From: Phytobacter diazotrophicus
GTDB lineage: Bacteria > Pseudomonadota > Gammaproteobacteria > Enterobacterales > Enterobacteriaceae
Assembly: GCA_004346725.1 (NCBI GenBank)
Contig: SMDE01000005.1
Coordinates: 361,479 to 425,478, forward strand
Reading direction: 5' to 3'
DNA length: 64,000 bases
Under the pieces are notes generated by a model that ran no database searches, was not told where the DNA came from, and saw only the letters and a list, made by a program, of their open reading frames with translations. How positions within the stretch are numbered: position 1 is the first letter of the stretch; each line of letters starts with the position of its first letter. The position numbers and the translations under genes were made by a program. Shown here one piece after another: positions 61,220 through 64,000 of this stretch.

Positions 61220-61466
61220 CTGTTCACAGCCATATCATTAGCATATTTTGAACAAATCAGCCACCCGCGCAAAATTCTATATATCCTGTTATACAATTTC
61301 TTACCGATATAAAATGATTTGTTATTTACATACGGAACAACCATATATCTTTATTTCACTTTCAATTTATTAAGTTATATAGCGGGTTTTTATAAAAATA
61401 TTTAACCAGAACAAACCACCGCACTGTACTTCACAACAATCAAAATGAACATATTGATATTCTCTC
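61220..61466. other. AT-rich gap without a gene
   Basis: Strongly AT-rich, with stops in all frames and short runs such as TTATTTACATACGG. Nothing recognised. It may hold a transcript end for the operon read from vgrG. Confidence 0.4.
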
Positions 61467-62084
61467 TTACTGCATTATGAGATTAAATGACCAACTTCCA
61501 TTTAAAACAGCGTCAACAGATTCTTTATCTGCCACCTTATATGCATTTTTGATAAATTGCCTCCTCCAGGCGGGTAGCCACCAGTAATAAACAGACGTCC
61601 CATTCTTTATATTTTGGTCAGGGAAAAGAGCAAACCGCATGACTTCCTTATCAATATATCCACTTTCAAAGGACTCATTAGCAACACTCATCAAACAAAT
61701 ATAATCACCAATCGAAAGATGTTGCATCAAAAGAATGGAGTATAGCTTTTGACTTTGATCATAATTAGCACCAGACAAAACCTTCAAGACATCATAAAGG
61801 TAATACTCTGGACGCTCATTAATTTCCCGAGCGATACCATCATAGTATATATCATAAACATTCGTTGCATCTTTCCATGATACAACATGAAGAACACGCC
61901 CCCCATACTTGTCTACTATAGTTCTTTTTTCCGCGTACCGACCGATTAGATTATAATACTCTTTGTTTTCTGAAATCCTATACGTACTCTCAGAGCACAC
62001 CTCTCCATTTAAATAAAAAAAACACCCATACACAAACAAAAAAAGAACAACTCCGAGTATAAATTTAGTATTTTTTTTCATCAC
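61467..62084 (-). CDS. Putative immunity protein of the vgrG-linked amidase
   Basis: 205 aa from ATG 62084, which overlaps the effector stop by 4 bp. Residues ~5-26 (TKFILGVVLFLFVYGCFFYL) form one hydrophobic segment: a signal anchor, or a weak lipobox around VYGC. The rest is soluble and likely periplasmic. Position directly after an amidase effector and envelope targeting fit a T6SS immunity protein, but no family is recognised. Its DNA is markedly AT-rich. Confidence 0.55.
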   Translation of the reverse strand: MMKKNTKFILGVVLFLFVYGCFFYLNGEVCSESTYRISENKEYYNLIGRYAEKRTIVDKYGGRVLHVVSWKDATNVYDIYYDGIAREINERPEYYLYDVLKVLSGANYDQSQKLYSILLMQHLSIGDYICLMSVANESFESGYIDKEVMRFALFPDQNIKNGTSVYYWWLPAWRRQFIKNAYKVADKESVDAVLNGSWSFNLIMQ

Positions 62085-63037
62085 CTTAACATGCCTTTAT
62101 AACGTCTAAAAATCGTAAAATCATGCTCTTGAGATGGTTCACTGGCAGTATTATACTTAACTCTAAACCCACAATCATTTAATTCGATCTTATTCCAGCC
62201 TGCTGAAATAGTCACACCATCCGCAATAATAATTCCAACATGTCCTGACGCATCACTATAATTATAAGAGTAGGCACCAACATCTCCCGGCTCTGGCGTA
62301 TTTTCCACGCTCCAGCTATTAAGCAACTTTGAACTATTAGCCCATTCCCCTGCTGTTGGAGGGCTTAATCGTTTATAAAATGGAATATTTGTTGACTTAC
62401 CATGCTCAATCCAGGCGACTTTAACACCCGATTCTGTCAAAACATCATTAACGAAGATATTACACTTATTTGTACCTGATCCAAATGTTACCTCATCGCC
62501 CAGCTCCGGATGCCTTGATGCAACACTGGTTGTACCAGCCCATTTAATATCCCCTCGGTATTTAAGGGCAGTTATTATAATTTTCCTGGGAATATCTTTT
62601 ATTGCTATTTTTAGCTCCCTGATCTCACCCGTTTTATTTATTTTATATTCAACATTATAAAACCCTCCAGAAAAATCGTCCCTCCCAATGTTCTGAATTG
62701 ATATTTTTGTCCATGGCGACACAATAACCATTGTTAGCTGCTTACCTGTATTCAAGGTTTCAACCCCAACTTCTTTTTCGATATTGCTATTTATATCAAT
62801 TACACCAATTTTAATCTGATATGAATTCCCTCTGTTTATCTCGACATTTACACCTTCGCTATTGAATATTACAACACGACCACTACTAATTTCTTCAAAC
62901 TCATATACCAATGGAGAATTCGTATCTTTCACAGTAGATTGATCAATACTAACATTGTTAACAGTCACCCTATAATTCAAACCCGAAGAGGGCCCCATTA
63001 ATGAATTTTTAAATGAAATAACAAGTCTGGATTTCAT
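62081..63037 (-). CDS. T6SS cargo effector with CHAP/NlpC-like peptidoglycan amidase domain
   Basis: 318 aa from ATG 63037, overlapping vgrG by 4 bp. Residues 1-~165 are a beta-rich region with no recognised family. Residues ~170-318 carry a papain-like amidase pattern: Cys192 in GTNKCNIFVNDVL, then SPPTAGEWANSS, then PEPGDVGAYSYNYSDASGHV with His266. Cys and His at this spacing match CHAP/NlpC-P60 enzymes that cut peptidoglycan stems. No signal peptide; delivery by the adjacent VgrG is expected. AT-rich, unlike the vgrG 5' part. Confidence 0.72.
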   Translation of the reverse strand: MKSRLVISFKNSLMGPSSGLNYRVTVNNVSIDQSTVKDTNSPLVYEFEEISSGRVVIFNSEGVNVEINRGNSYQIKIGVIDINSNIEKEVGVETLNTGKQLTMVIVSPWTKISIQNIGRDDFSGGFYNVEYKINKTGEIRELKIAIKDIPRKIIITALKYRGDIKWAGTTSVASRHPELGDEVTFGSGTNKCNIFVNDVLTESGVKVAWIEHGKSTNIPFYKRLSPPTAGEWANSSKLLNSWSVENTPEPGDVGAYSYNYSDASGHVGIIIADGVTISAGWNKIELNDCGFRVKYNTASEPSQEHDFTIFRRYKGMLR

Positions 63038-64000
63038 AAGTACTCTTCATTCCCCTGCAAATCCTCTTCAAAAGAATAAGACACCCACTCATCACTCTTC
63101 TTACCAATTAATAAACTATCCATTTTTTCAAATTTCTCCTCAGAAAAAACGCAACTCTTACCATCAATATTAGAAGTTTTCGCTCTGAATAATGTCAAAT
63201 CATTATCACTCTTAATTTTAAAATCTAAGCCAACAGGTGACGAATCACCATTCCGCTGCCGCGTTGTAATTATCCGTATACCATCCCATGTTTCTTTTAT
63301 CATCGGAAATGCCATCACCTCAGGCGTAATTTTCGCTCCTGGCTTACGCCCGTAATATCCTGCCTTGACGTTATATTCACCTTGCGTACCGGCTTCTATT
63401 CCGCAGGGATCCAGACGAATATAACTTCCGCCACCGTTGATCGTGATTTTCTTCTTCGCGGTAATAGTGATCTCATCTTCCGTACTGGTGATCTCTATCG
63501 ATTTTTTCGCCAGTAATTTCATCAGGTCATTCTGCGCCTGTAGTGAGATCGCACCTTTATTGGCAAACAGCTTAATCCCCGCTTTGCGTACAAATACACT
63601 CAGGGCCTGCCCCACACCGATAAACAGGTTTTTCATCACCCCAATATCGGCATTATTGCCAGCGTTCATTTCGAGACTCCTGGCCGCCGCCAGTTGCATA
63701 TGTTCACCGCTGGCAAGGGTCACACCTTTCGGACCGCTTAACAGCACCACCGCCTGCGTCAGTTCTTTTACACACTCCTCCAGCAACGTCACCTGCGACG
63801 CAAGGTCTGCCGGGTCAGCATTCGCCGTTTCCGCATCCGCCGACAGAGACGCCATTTGCGACTGTGCACCGCTCAGTATCCCCATCGCCGCCGCCATCTC
63901 CCGCACCTGCCCCTGCGCCCGCTCCTGACCGTCGGCGCTGATGAATATCCCCTTTTTCGCCCGGATGGCACCCCACATGTCCGTGCGCAGCTCAAAACCT
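63034..64000 (-). CDS. vgrG: VgrG spike protein, C-terminal part (continues beyond window)
   Basis: About 322 codons lie inside the window; the gp27/gp5-like N-terminal parts are off the right edge. Typical VgrG segments: FELRTDMWGAIRAKKGIFIS, then the DUF2345 region (PKGVTLASGEHMQLAAARSL, GAISLQAQNDLMKLLAKKSI, ITITAKKKITINGGGSYIRL). After ~63300 a variable tail begins (ITPEVMAFPMIKETWDGIRI) and base composition turns AT-rich, as when a cargo-specific tail has been swapped in. It forms the puncturing tip that carries the effector encoded next. Confidence 0.92.
   Translation of the reverse strand, partial: GFELRTDMWGAIRAKKGIFISADGQERAQGQVREMAAAMGILSGAQSQMASLSADAETANADPADLASQVTLLEECVKELTQAVVLLSGPKGVTLASGEHMQLAAARSLEMNAGNNADIGVMKNLFIGVGQALSVFVRKAGIKLFANKGAISLQAQNDLMKLLAKKSIEITSTEDEITITAKKKITINGGGSYIRLDPCGIEAGTQGEYNVKAGYYGRKPGAKITPEVMAFPMIKETWDGIRIITTRQRNGDSSPVGLDFKIKSDNDLTLFRAKTSNIDGKSCVFSEEKFEKMDSLLIGKKSDEWVSYSFEEDLQGNEEYL

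Overview
The window is an enterobacterial chromosome segment. Gene content and order follow the Escherichia coli stretch ompW-yciCBA-tonB-yciI ... clsA-yciU-oppFDCBA-ychE-adhE-tdk-hns-galU-rssBA-ychJ-purU-tyrosine tRNAs-narIJHG-narK-narXL-ychO-ychN-chaCBA. Protein sequences differ from E. coli at many positions. A Klebsiella-type assimilatory nitrate operon (nasR, nasF-E-D-CB-A) and a type VI secretion (T6SS) vgrG locus are also present. This fits the Enterobacter/Lelliottia/Klebsiella side of the Enterobacteriaceae; the sequence alone does not fix the genus.

Layout. 1-4.1 kb: ompW (partial), a cysteine-cluster protein, yciC-yciB-yciA, tonB with a Fur box, and yciI. 4.1-8.6 kb is a variable island where E. 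coli carries kch. It holds a 34-aa small ORF with its own ribosome site and terminator, a broken yedK start, a pesticin/lysozyme-like effector overlapping an LprI-type lysozyme-inhibitor immunity gene, a lipoprotein, an IS3-family remnant, an SMR pump and a LysE exporter. 8.6-29 kb is core backbone: yciY, clsA, yciU, the opp oligopeptide ABC operon, ychE, adhE, tdk, hns, galU, rssB, rssA, ychJ and purU. It ends in two tRNA-Tyr genes and rtT-type ~176-bp repeats that begin with the tRNA 3' end.

29-55 kb is a nitrate region. After a divergent Lrp-type regulator/DMT exporter pair come respiratory nitrate reductase narGHJI, the transporter narK (both with good FNR sites), the narXL sensor/regulator and ychO. 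Then, between ychO and ychN, which are neighbours in E. coli, lie a PEBP-family protein and the nas genes: ABC nitrate uptake (NasFED), nitrite reductase and the electron-transfer subunit of nitrate reductase in one continuous frame (NasC-NasB), and NasA. The nasF leader shows a sigma-54 promoter, a hairpin with a six-base loop and an intrinsic terminator, the layout expected for NtrC activation plus NasR antitermination. nasR lies just upstream.

55-60.2 kb: ychN, a dCache chemoreceptor, a DUF1883-like small protein, then chaC, chaB and chaA. 60.2-64 kb is an accessory T6SS block on the minus strand, visibly AT-rich in its 61.2-63.2 kb part. vgrG (C-terminal part only), a CHAP/NlpC-like amidase effector and a putative immunity protein are joined by 4-bp overlaps, followed by a graveyard of broken small frames. 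The least-described material lies at the two T6SS-like toxin/immunity sites, the 34-aa gene and the NasC-NasB fusion.
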